From Prevotella sp. (GTDB lineage Bacteria > Bacteroidota > Bacteroidia > Bacteroidales > Bacteroidaceae): 64,000 bases of DNA. The notes under the pieces are model-generated. The model saw only the letters and a list, made by a program, of their open reading frames with translations. It made no database searches and was not told the origin of the DNA. The stretch lies in the NCBI GenBank assembly GCA_022486815.1, contig JAKVJW010000001.1:1-64000 (forward strand), read 5' to 3'. Shown one piece after another: positions 12,089 through 20,702 of the stretch. The first letter of the stretch is position 1, and every line of letters starts with the position of its first letter. The translations under genes and the position numbers were made by a program.

Positions 12089-13960
12089 ATGAGTTTCAAT
12101 TATGATGTCATTGTTATAGGTGGTGGGCATGCAGGATGCGAAGCTGCGACAGCTTCTGCCAATATGGGAGCAAGAACTTGCCTGATAACAATGGATATGA
12201 ACAAGATCGGTCAGATGAGTTGCAACCCTGCTGTCGGAGGAATTGCCAAAGGACAGATCGTCCGCGAAATTGACGCCTTGGGAGGCCAGATGGCTCAAGT
12301 CACGGATCATACAGCAATCCAATTTCGGATGCTCAACGTAGGAAAGGGTCCTGCCGTCTGGAGTCCTCGGGCTCAATGTGACCGTGGTAAATTCATTTGG
12401 GAATGGAGGCACACACTTGACAACACTCCGAATCTTGACATCTGGCAGGATCAGGCAGACATTCTACTTGTCGAGAATCAAGAGGTCGCCGGCGTACGTA
12501 CTGTCTGGGGAGTAGAGTTTCATGCCAAAAGCGTCATTGTCACTGCAGGCACATTCCTCAATGGACTTATGCATATCGGACGACACATGTTAGAAGGCGG
12601 TCGTATTGCTGAGCCAACGGTACATCATTTCTCGGAAAGCATCTCACGCTGGGGTATTCACTCTGACCGGATGAAAACAGGAACACCTCCACGTATTGAT
12701 AAACGCAGTATCCACTTTGATGAAATGACGGAACAAAAAGGAGAATCTGACTTCCATCAGTTTTCATATATGGGTTCGCATAAAGTATTACAGCAGTTAC
12801 CGTGCTGGACCACTTATACGAATAAAACTGTTCATGATATTTTGAGAAGCGGACTGAAAGATTCTCCTCTTTTTGATGGACAGATAAAAAGTAAAGGGCC
12901 ACGTTACTGCCCTTCCATCGAAACCAAACTTGTCACTTTTCCTGATAAAGATCAGCATCCTTTATTTCTTGAACCGGAAGGAACTGATACTAACGAAATG
13001 TACTTAAATGGATTTTCTTCAAGCATGCCAATGGAAATCCAACTCGAAGCTATTCATCACATACCAGCCTTAAGGGATGCGAAGATCTATCGTCCCGGTT
13101 ATGCTATTGAATATGATTATTTCGATCCTACTCAACTTTATCATTCGTTGGAATCGAAAATTTTGAAAGGACTGTTTCTGGCCGGACAAGTAAATGGAAC
13201 AACTGGCTATGAAGAAGCGGGCGGACAAGGAACTGTAGCCGGAATAAATGCAGCTATTCATTGTGGTGGCGGCAAGCCTTTTATAATGGGAAGAGATGAA
13301 AGTTATATTGGTGTCCTCATCGATGACTTGACCACAAAGGGAGTAGATGAGCCATACAGGATGTTCACATCGCGTGCTGAATACCGCATCCTTCTCCGAC
13401 AAGATGATGCTGATGCAAGATTAACAGAAAAAGCTTATCAACTTGGAATTGCCAAACGCGACCGCTACGATTGGTGGTTAAAAAAGAAGGAAGCAATCAA
13501 TCAACTCCTCCATTTTTGCGAGAATACTCCGATAAAGCCAAAGGAAATCAACTCGTATATGGAATCCTGGGGCTCCACCCCATTACGAACCGGTTGTAAA
13601 TTAATCGATCTTATTGCTCGCCCTCAACTCAACCTGAAAAAGCTCGCTGAAGTTGTACCGGGTCTTAAAAATGCTCTTGAATCCCCATCTGATCGAAAAG
13701 AAGAAATTGCTGAAGCGGCAGAAATCAGAATGAAGTATAAAGGTTATATCGACCGCGAAAACATTATAGCCGATAAGATGCATCGACTTGAGAACATTAA
13801 AATCCGTGGACATTTCAACTATAATAATTTGCAAGAAATTTCAACAGAAGGAAGACAGAAGTTAACAACTATAGATCCAGAGACTCTAGCACAAGCAAGC
13901 AGAATTCCAGGAGTTTCACCAAGTGATATAAATGTTCTCCTCATCCTTATGGGAAGATAA
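12089..13960 (+). CDS. mnmG: tRNA U34 carboxymethylaminomethyl modification enzyme MnmG (GidA)
   Basis: YDVIVIGGGHAGCEAATASANMGA, SCNPAVGGIAKGQIVREIDALGG, MFTSRAEYRILLRQDDAD. Confidence 0.97.
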   Translation: MSFNYDVIVIGGGHAGCEAATASANMGARTCLITMDMNKIGQMSCNPAVGGIAKGQIVREIDALGGQMAQVTDHTAIQFRMLNVGKGPAVWSPRAQCDRGKFIWEWRHTLDNTPNLDIWQDQADILLVENQEVAGVRTVWGVEFHAKSVIVTAGTFLNGLMHIGRHMLEGGRIAEPTVHHFSESISRWGIHSDRMKTGTPPRIDKRSIHFDEMTEQKGESDFHQFSYMGSHKVLQQLPCWTTYTNKTVHDILRSGLKDSPLFDGQIKSKGPRYCPSIETKLVTFPDKDQHPLFLEPEGTDTNEMYLNGFSSSMPMEIQLEAIHHIPALRDAKIYRPGYAIEYDYFDPTQLYHSLESKILKGLFLAGQVNGTTGYEEAGGQGTVAGINAAIHCGGGKPFIMGRDESYIGVLIDDLTTKGVDEPYRMFTSRAEYRILLRQDDADARLTEKAYQLGIAKRDRYDWWLKKKEAINQLLHFCENTPIKPKEINSYMESWGSTPLRTGCKLIDLIARPQLNLKKLAEVVPGLKNALESPSDRKEEIAEAAEIRMKYKGYIDRENIIADKMHRLENIKIRGHFNYNNLQEISTEGRQKLTTIDPETLAQASRIPGVSPSDINVLLILMGR

Positions 13961-14079
13961 TTATTCCTACCAGGAAATGATTTGTAATGAGAATGATTCT
14001 ACTTCTTTTTAATGCCCTGACAGGCATCTATACATCTATATCAATTCACAAAGCGGCTGCTCACTTCTTTTTAGATATA

Positions 14080-14095
14080 TGTTTCACGTGAAACA
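14080..14095. promoter_or_regulatory. parS site, TGTTTCACGTGAAACA (ParB binding)
   Basis: Exact 16 bp match to the palindromic parS consensus. Confidence 0.88.
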
Positions 14096-14350
14096 ACGAC
14101 ACACATAACATCCTGTTATCCTGAAACTTAGATATTAAAGTAAAACGAGAAGCATGAAGATATAATTCAAAGATATAATAATAAAATTTAAAATGGCACC
14201 ATCCAACAGGAACTTAGAAGTTAGAAAAATCAACAAAGGAAATAATCAAAATATAAGCCGATAAACTACTATCAATTTTGAAGAGTAGTTGTTGAGGGAA
14301 ATATTAGATTTCTCTATTGCAAACTCTAAATAATAAATAAACATAAAAAA

Positions 14351-14881
14351 ATGGACAATCAAATGCTAATCGACAAGTTACGGACAGTTCCGGACTGGCC
14401 GATAAAAGGAGTAAATTTCAGAGACATTACCACCTTATTAAAAGATCCTGAATGCTTGAAAGAAATCAGCGACGAAATGTATGACCTCTATAAAGACAAA
14501 GGGATAACAAAGATTGCCGGAATAGAAAGCCGTGGTTTTATCATGGCCTCTGCCCTGGCTATTCGTATCGGAGCAGGTGTGGTACTTTGCAGAAAGCCCG
14601 GCAAACTTCCTTGCCAGACCGTTCAACAAAGTTATGCAAAGGAATATGGCATTGATACTATAGAAATCCATAAGGACGCTATTACCTCAGATGATGTAGT
14701 TCTTTTGCATGATGATCTTTTAGCTACAGGGGGAACTATGCAGGCTGCATACAAACTAGTTAAAAAGTTTCATCCGAAGAAAATATATTGCAATTTCATT
14801 ATTGAACTGATTCACGAAGGATTAGAAGGTAGAAAAAAGTTTGACAACGATGTCGAAATCACTTCTCTCCTCAAATTATAA
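14351..14881 (+). CDS. apt: adenine phosphoribosyltransferase
   Basis: FRDITTLLKDPE, GIESRGFIMASALA, VVLLHDDLLATGGTMQAA. Confidence 0.96.
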   Translation: MDNQMLIDKLRTVPDWPIKGVNFRDITTLLKDPECLKEISDEMYDLYKDKGITKIAGIESRGFIMASALAIRIGAGVVLCRKPGKLPCQTVQQSYAKEYGIDTIEIHKDAITSDDVVLLHDDLLATGGTMQAAYKLVKKFHPKKIYCNFIIELIHEGLEGRKKFDNDVEITSLLKL

Positions 14882-14917
14882 TCAAAGGAAAAACCTTTTA
14901 CACACAAATCATATTAT

Positions 14918-14960
14918 AAAGAACCTTTCTGATGAAGTTAAAAAGTCAGAAAGGTTCTTT
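14918..14960 (+). terminator. terminator after apt
   Basis: AAAGAACCTTTCTGA...TCAGAAAGGTTCTTT stem-loop. Confidence 0.75.
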
Positions 14961-15011
14961 ATTCATTAGCAGAAGCAAACATGACGGAAGAAGCAGAAGC
15001 AAGAAGTCGCC

Positions 15012-15204
15012 TATATAACTAATTTTCAGTCACTTACACCACCCCCCCTCAAACTGCCACATGATCCAATATTACCAATACTGCGGTAATGTGCTTTCCA
15101 GTACTATGGTAATGAGGTTACCTATTAGCGATAATGTGGTTACCAATTTTCGGTTATATGCTTACCGTACTATGGTAATGTGGTTACCACCTTTCGGTAA
15201 TATT
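15012..15204 (+). repeat. composite repeat: leader (15012-15035) plus 6 tandem 22-23 bp TTACC..GGTAA units (15071-15204)
   Basis: Units such as attaccaatactgcggtaatgtg, ctttccagtactatggtaatgag, gttaccaattttcggttatatg, cttaccgtactatggtaatgtg. Confidence 0.85.
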
Positions 15205-15441
15205 AGATGTAAATTGATTTGGCCAAGGGGTTTCTTTAAATTTCAAGAAACTCCAAGCATAAACCAAGAGGTAGAGAACCAGCATCTCCCGTAGCAGTCA
15301 GATTGATCAGGACCATATTATTTCTATTACAATTAAGAAGTATATAAATTTGCGGCAAAAAAGAAAAAATACTATATTTGTATTCGATAAAAAAGATAAG
15401 GAATTAAGATAACAAGACCACGAAGCAGAGTACAGGCATAA

Positions 15442-15457
15442 AGTTTCACGTGAAACA
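15442..15457. promoter_or_regulatory. second parS-like site, AGTTTCACGTGAAACA
   Basis: 15/16 match to TGTTTCACGTGAAACA, 39 bp upstream of uvrC. Confidence 0.82.
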
Positions 15458-15495
15458 AATGCATTCAAACCAACTGAGAATAAAGGAGATACAAA

Positions 15496-17340
15496 GTGAC
15501 CAAGAAAGAAAATGAAGAGCGTTTAGCCTACCTAAAGAATATAGTTTTGAATATGCCCGAGAAACCAGGCAGCTATCAATTCTATGATGATCAACATAAG
15601 ATTATCTATGTAGGAAAAGCCAAGCATTTAAAACGAAGAGTCTCATCCTATTTCCACAAAGAAGTAGACCGTTTTAAAACGAAGGTATTGGTAACTAAGA
15701 TACGTGACATTACTTATACCGTAGTAAACACAGAAGAAGATGCCCTGCTACTCGAGAACTCCCTGATAAAAAAATATAATCCACGGTATAATGTATTACT
15801 AAAAGATGGCAAGACTTACCCAAGTATTGTTATCACACACGAATATCTCCCCAGGATTTTTAAAACGAGACGCATCAACAGGAACTATGGAACCTACTAT
15901 GGCCCATACCCCAATATATCTGGCATGTATAATGTGCTCGGGCTTATTCATAAATTGTATAAACCGCGTACTTGCAGACAACCGATCACGGAAGCCGGAA
16001 TACGTGAAGGAAAATACAAACCATGCTTGGAATACCACATTCACAACTGTTATGCTCCATGTATCAACAAAATTAGTCATGATAAATACATAGAAAACAT
16101 AAAACAGGCTGAAGAGATATTAAAGGGAAATACACGTAAAGTCAGCGAGCTTCTTTACAAACTGATGATGCAAAATGCGAAAATATTAAAATTTGAAGAA
16201 GCTGAAGAACTAAAGAAACGTTACCTCTTACTACAAGATTTCGTATCAAAAAGTGAGGTTGTCAGTCATACCATAACTGATGTAGACGTCTTTACTATTA
16301 CAGATGATGAAAATAAGAAAAACGCATATATCAACTATATTCATGTTAAAAACGGGGCAATCAATCAAAGTTTTACGTATGAATATAAACGTAAACTGGA
16401 TGAAAGTGACGAAGATCTCCTGAATACAGCCATACCTGAAATAAGAAACAGATTCGAGAGTCATGCTAAAGAAATTATAGTCCCTTTTAAGATGGACTGG
16501 AAAATAAAAGAAGCAGAATTTACCATCCCACTAAGAGGTGATAAGAAACACCTTTTGGACCTTTCTGAAATGAATGGAAAAGAATACCGTTTTGACCGAT
16601 TAAAACAAGTCGAAAAGTTAAACCCCGAACAGAAACATACTCGTCTGATGAAAGAGCTGCAAGACATTCTCAAATTGCCAAAACTCCCTTATACAATCGA
16701 ATGTTTTGATAACTCTAATATTTCAGGGTCAGATGCTGTAGCAGGATGCATTGTTTACAAGGGAATGAAACCATCACGAAAAGATTATCGTAAATACAAC
16801 ATCAAGACGGTCACAGGACCAGACGATTATGGTTCTATGCAAGAGGTCGTCCGCCGCAGATATACAAGAATGACAGAAGAAAACCATCCTCTACCCGATT
16901 TGATTATCACTGATGGTGGTAAAGGACAAATGGACGTAGTAAGAAATGTTATAGAAGGAGAATTACATTTAGATATACCGATTGCAGGACTGGCAAAAGA
17001 TAATCATCACAGAACTAATGAACTTCTTTTTGGTTTCCCTCCTCAAACCATAGGCTTAGATATAAAAAGTGAACTCTTCAAAGTACTGACTCAAATCCAA
17101 GACGAGGTCCACCGATTTGCCATAACATTTCACCGTGATAAACGATCCAAACACGCATTGCATAGTGAACTGGATGATATTAAAGGGATTGGTGGAAAAA
17201 GCAAGGACATTCTTTATAAAGAATTCAAAAGCGTAAAAACAATAAAAAGCACTGATTTGCAATCACTTATACATGTATTAGGCCCTAACAAAGCTAAAAT
17301 TGTCTATGGCTATTTTCACAGCGAGCCTAACTCCTTATAG
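15496..17340 (+). CDS. uvrC: excinuclease ABC subunit C
   Basis: GIY-YIG domain MPEKPGSYQFYDDQHKIIYVGKAKHLKRRVSSYF, ECFDNSNISGSDAVAGCIVYK, C-terminal HhH. Confidence 0.97.
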   Translation: MTKKENEERLAYLKNIVLNMPEKPGSYQFYDDQHKIIYVGKAKHLKRRVSSYFHKEVDRFKTKVLVTKIRDITYTVVNTEEDALLLENSLIKKYNPRYNVLLKDGKTYPSIVITHEYLPRIFKTRRINRNYGTYYGPYPNISGMYNVLGLIHKLYKPRTCRQPITEAGIREGKYKPCLEYHIHNCYAPCINKISHDKYIENIKQAEEILKGNTRKVSELLYKLMMQNAKILKFEEAEELKKRYLLLQDFVSKSEVVSHTITDVDVFTITDDENKKNAYINYIHVKNGAINQSFTYEYKRKLDESDEDLLNTAIPEIRNRFESHAKEIIVPFKMDWKIKEAEFTIPLRGDKKHLLDLSEMNGKEYRFDRLKQVEKLNPEQKHTRLMKELQDILKLPKLPYTIECFDNSNISGSDAVAGCIVYKGMKPSRKDYRKYNIKTVTGPDDYGSMQEVVRRRYTRMTEENHPLPDLIITDGGKGQMDVVRNVIEGELHLDIPIAGLAKDNHHRTNELLFGFPPQTIGLDIKSELFKVLTQIQDEVHRFAITFHRDKRSKHALHSELDDIKGIGGKSKDILYKEFKSVKTIKSTDLQSLIHVLGPNKAKIVYGYFHSEPNSL

Positions 17341-17455
17341 TAAATAAATTGTGACAAACCGGATTTCAATTAATAAAAGAAAACTTGTCTTGCTAAACGA
17401 ACTTGTCTACTCTAAAATTAAAGAAAAAAGAACGGTTCGAGAAATAAAATAAAAT

Positions 17456-17923
17456 TTGTATATTTGTAACATGAGAGTCGTAATACAAAGAGTCAGAAGG
17501 GCCTCTGTAACTATCAAGGGGACTATAAAATCAACAATCGGAAACGGTTATCTGATATTGATAGGAATAGAAGAAAAGGACTGCCTGGAAGACATAAACT
17601 GGTTAGTCAGGAAAATTATCGGATTGAGGATCTTCGATGATGAAAATGGCATTATGAACCGCTCAATATTAGAAGTCGACGGAGAGATTCTAGTCATTAG
17701 TCAGTTCACTCTTTTCGCTAGCTATAAAAAAGGAAACAGGCCCAGTTGGATCAGAGCCGCTAAACACGAGATATCGATACCACTCTATGAAACCTTCTGC
17801 AAACAACTCTCTACAGCATTAGGGAAACCAATAGGCACAGGGGAATTCGGAGCAAATATGCAAGTTGAATTAATCAATGATGGCCCGGTCACAATCGTTA
17901 TGGATACCCATAACAAGGAATGA
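17456..17923 (+). CDS. dtd: D-aminoacyl-tRNA deacylase (annotated start may be at the internal M, 17471)
   Basis: MRVVIQRVRRASVTI, SQFTLFASYKKGNRPSW, GEFGANMQVELINDGPVTI. Confidence 0.95.
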   Translation: MYICNMRVVIQRVRRASVTIKGTIKSTIGNGYLILIGIEEKDCLEDINWLVRKIIGLRIFDDENGIMNRSILEVDGEILVISQFTLFASYKKGNRPSWIRAAKHEISIPLYETFCKQLSTALGKPIGTGEFGANMQVELINDGPVTIVMDTHNKE

Positions 17924-18001
17924 TTTAAAGGAACATATCAACAATATATTTAAAAGGTATAGAGTCAAATGAATTGTTTTTAAGCCAAAAGGACAGAAAA
18001 C

Positions 18002-18364
18002 ATGATCACGAAAATGAAGTGTAACGAGATGACTATAAAAGAAGCACAAGAGCAAGTAGATAAATGGATTAAAACCTACGGAGTAAGGTACTTCAGTGAA
18101 CTTACTAATATGGCTTGCCTGACCGAGGAAGTAGGCGAATTAGCCAAGGTAATAGCTCGTACTTACGGAGACCAAAGCTTCAAAAAAGGTGAAAAAGCCA
18201 ACTTAGGTGAAGAAATGGCAGATGTTCTCTGGGTTCTCTTGTGTTTAGCAAACCAAACTGGTACAGATTTAACTGATGAACTCAATAAAAGTTTCGACAA
18301 AAAAACGAAAAGGGACAAAACACGTCATCTCAATAACCCAAAATTAAGGGAAAGTCCAAAATAA
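18002..18364 (+). CDS. MazG-like nucleotide pyrophosphohydrolase
   Basis: LTEEVGELAKVIAR, LGEEMADVLWVLLCLANQTG. Confidence 0.85.
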   Translation: MITKMKCNEMTIKEAQEQVDKWIKTYGVRYFSELTNMACLTEEVGELAKVIARTYGDQSFKKGEKANLGEEMADVLWVLLCLANQTGTDLTDELNKSFDKKTKRDKTRHLNNPKLRESPK

Positions 18365-18422
18365 AGAAATCAATTACCAAAAGGTAATCATACAAATAAA
18401 ACTATCATAAATTAAGCAGATT

Positions 18423-19388
18423 ATGGCATACAGAAGTAAGATTCAACCCACCGTTGACCCGAAGAAGTTGAATGAACAGGAAAAGAATAAACAAGAAGAG
18501 CCCGAGAAAAGTAAATATGATCAGGCTCTAGAGAAGTATAATACCCATCTCAATGAAACAGAAATCAACGAGGCAATAAAAAAGATCATTGCGGAAAAGG
18601 TACCGGAAAATGACACCAAAGAAGTCAAGAAATTTCTTCTGGGAAGTGTAGAATTGACCTCACTCCATACCACAGACACCGAAGAAAAAATCCTTGCCAT
18701 GACGGAAAGAATCAACAAATTCTACGAAGATTATCCTGAACTTCCACATGTAGCAGCCATCTGCGTTTATCCGGTATTCACAGAACTTGTAGCCAAAAGT
18801 TTGGAAGTTGATGGTGTCGAAATTACGAATGTATGTGGTAATTTCCCTTCATCACAAGCCCGCATGGAAGTAAAGATTGCGGAAACTTCCTTGGCTATTG
18901 CAGACGGTGCCACCAATATCGACATCGTTATGCCTGTAGGAAAGTTTCTTAGTGGCGATTACGAAGGGGTATGCGATGATATCTGTGAACTTAAAGAAGT
19001 CTGTAAAGATATTCCCCTAAAGGTTATTTTGGAAACAGGTGATTTAGGCAGTTATAGTAACATCAAGAAGGCAGCCATTCTTGCAATGTATTCCGGGGCT
19101 AATTATATCAAAACCTCTACAGGCAAGGAGAAGGAAGGAGCCACACCAGAAAGCGTATATATCATGTGCCAGGCTATCAAAGAATACTATGATCAAACTG
19201 GTATACAAATTGGTCTAAAACCGGCAGGCGGCATGAAAACAGTCATGGATGCTGTTATTTATTATACCATTGTCAAGGAAGTACTCGGCGATAAATGGCT
19301 TACAAATGAGTGGTTACGATTAGGTACCAGCAGTTTGGCAAATCTGTTGCTCAGTGAGATCATTGAAAAGGATATCAAGTACTTTTAA
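18423..19388 (+). CDS. deoC: deoxyribose-phosphate aldolase
   Basis: NIDIVMPVGKFLSGDY, LKVILETGDLG, NYIKTSTGKEKEGATPESV, GLKPAGGMKT. Confidence 0.95.
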   Translation: MAYRSKIQPTVDPKKLNEQEKNKQEEPEKSKYDQALEKYNTHLNETEINEAIKKIIAEKVPENDTKEVKKFLLGSVELTSLHTTDTEEKILAMTERINKFYEDYPELPHVAAICVYPVFTELVAKSLEVDGVEITNVCGNFPSSQARMEVKIAETSLAIADGATNIDIVMPVGKFLSGDYEGVCDDICELKEVCKDIPLKVILETGDLGSYSNIKKAAILAMYSGANYIKTSTGKEKEGATPESVYIMCQAIKEYYDQTGIQIGLKPAGGMKTVMDAVIYYTIVKEVLGDKWLTNEWLRLGTSSLANLLLSEIIEKDIKYF

Positions 19389-19496
19389 ACAAAAAATGGT
19401 ACTATCCGCTATTAACTTCAAACTGAGAACTGAATGATAAAGAAATCACACAAACTTTTGGACAAATCATTCCTATCAGATGTGGTAAAATGTATA

Positions 19497-19524
19497 AATC
19501 CGGAGAAACTTTTCTCCGGATTTT
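19497..19524 (+). terminator. terminator after deoC
   Basis: AAATCCGGAGAAA/TTTCTCCGGATTT plus T-tract. Confidence 0.8.
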
Positions 19525-19637
19525 TATAACTTCCAACTCTAATAATTTATCATCTCAAAGAAAATGAGAAGCAAATACCCGATTTATATTTATCAAGAAC
19601 AATCAAACTGATATTTGTAAAGTAACTTAATAATAAA

Positions 19638-20615
19638 TCAGTTATCTCTCTTAATAATAAAATCCAGATAAGCTTTCAGAGAAGTCCTTACATCCAAATC
19701 CTTTACATAATCATTCAAGAATTTGACACAGGCATCATGAAATTCCCACATTCGTTTTTCAGCATATTCAATGCCACCATTTGCTTTTGTAAAATTCACC
19801 AATGTAGCTATCTCATCAGGCTGAATCGTATGAGCTTTCACCTTTTTTGCCAAAATCATCATTTCCTCGTTCTGAGTAGAATTCAAAGCATAAATAACCG
19901 GCAATGTCAATTTACCTTCAGAAAGATCATTCCCTGTAGGTTTCCCGATAACTTTCGAATCTGAATAATCAAAAATATCATCCTTAATCTGAAAGATAAT
20001 ACCAAGGTTCTCCCCAAATAGACGCGCTGCCATAACCTGATCTTGCGTAGCTTTAACAGATTCCGCCCCAATTGCAGCACAGGCAGCAAATAGAGTGGCC
20101 GTCTTTTGTTTAATGACTTGATAATATACCTTTTCTGATATATCTTCATTCTGAATATTGGTCAACTGAAGGATTTCACCATTTGAAAGTGTTTGTCCCA
20201 ACTCAGAAAGATAGCGGACAATCACTTCAGAATGAGTATAAGAAACATGAAGTAACGCCGTAGAAAGTATGTAATCACCTACAAGAATAGCTACTTTGTT
20301 ATCATATACCGCATTTACAGATGCCTGCCCTCTACGTACCAGACTCTCATCGACGACATCATCATGCACAAGTGAGGCTGTATGCAACAACTCCAGTCCT
20401 ACAGCTGCGTTCAATGTAACATCATTGATGTTACCGAAATTACGCGCTATCAACAGAATTAGCATAGGCCTCATCCGTTTACCTTCTCGCTGACGGATGT
20501 GGTCCAGCACTTGAGAAAGTAAGCCGTTACTATGTGAAAGGGCCTTATTGAACAATACAATAAAGTCATCCAACTCTTTTTGTATCGGTTGTCTGATAAT
20601 CGAAAGATAGTCCAT
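19638..20615 (-). CDS. polyprenyl synthetase family protein (trans-isoprenyl diphosphate synthase)
   Basis: REGKRMRPMLILLIA, LLHTASLVHDDVVDESLVRRG, FQIKDDIFDY. Confidence 0.93.
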   Translation of the reverse strand: MDYLSIIRQPIQKELDDFIVLFNKALSHSNGLLSQVLDHIRQREGKRMRPMLILLIARNFGNINDVTLNAAVGLELLHTASLVHDDVVDESLVRRGQASVNAVYDNKVAILVGDYILSTALLHVSYTHSEVIVRYLSELGQTLSNGEILQLTNIQNEDISEKVYYQVIKQKTATLFAACAAIGAESVKATQDQVMAARLFGENLGIIFQIKDDIFDYSDSKVIGKPTGNDLSEGKLTLPVIYALNSTQNEEMMILAKKVKAHTIQPDEIATLVNFTKANGGIEYAEKRMWEFHDACVKFLNDYVKDLDVRTSLKAYLDFIIKRDN

Positions 20616-20702
20616 GGAAATCTAAATCTGCTACAAAAATAGTGATTTTATCGCATTTACAGTAATTTTTTTGTAAATTTACGCCATTAAACAGAAAATA
20701 TT

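Noticed and set aside
15061-15294. 77-aa ORF MIQYYQYCGNVLSSTMVMRL...
   Set aside because: It is simply the translation of the palindromic repeat units; no coding support
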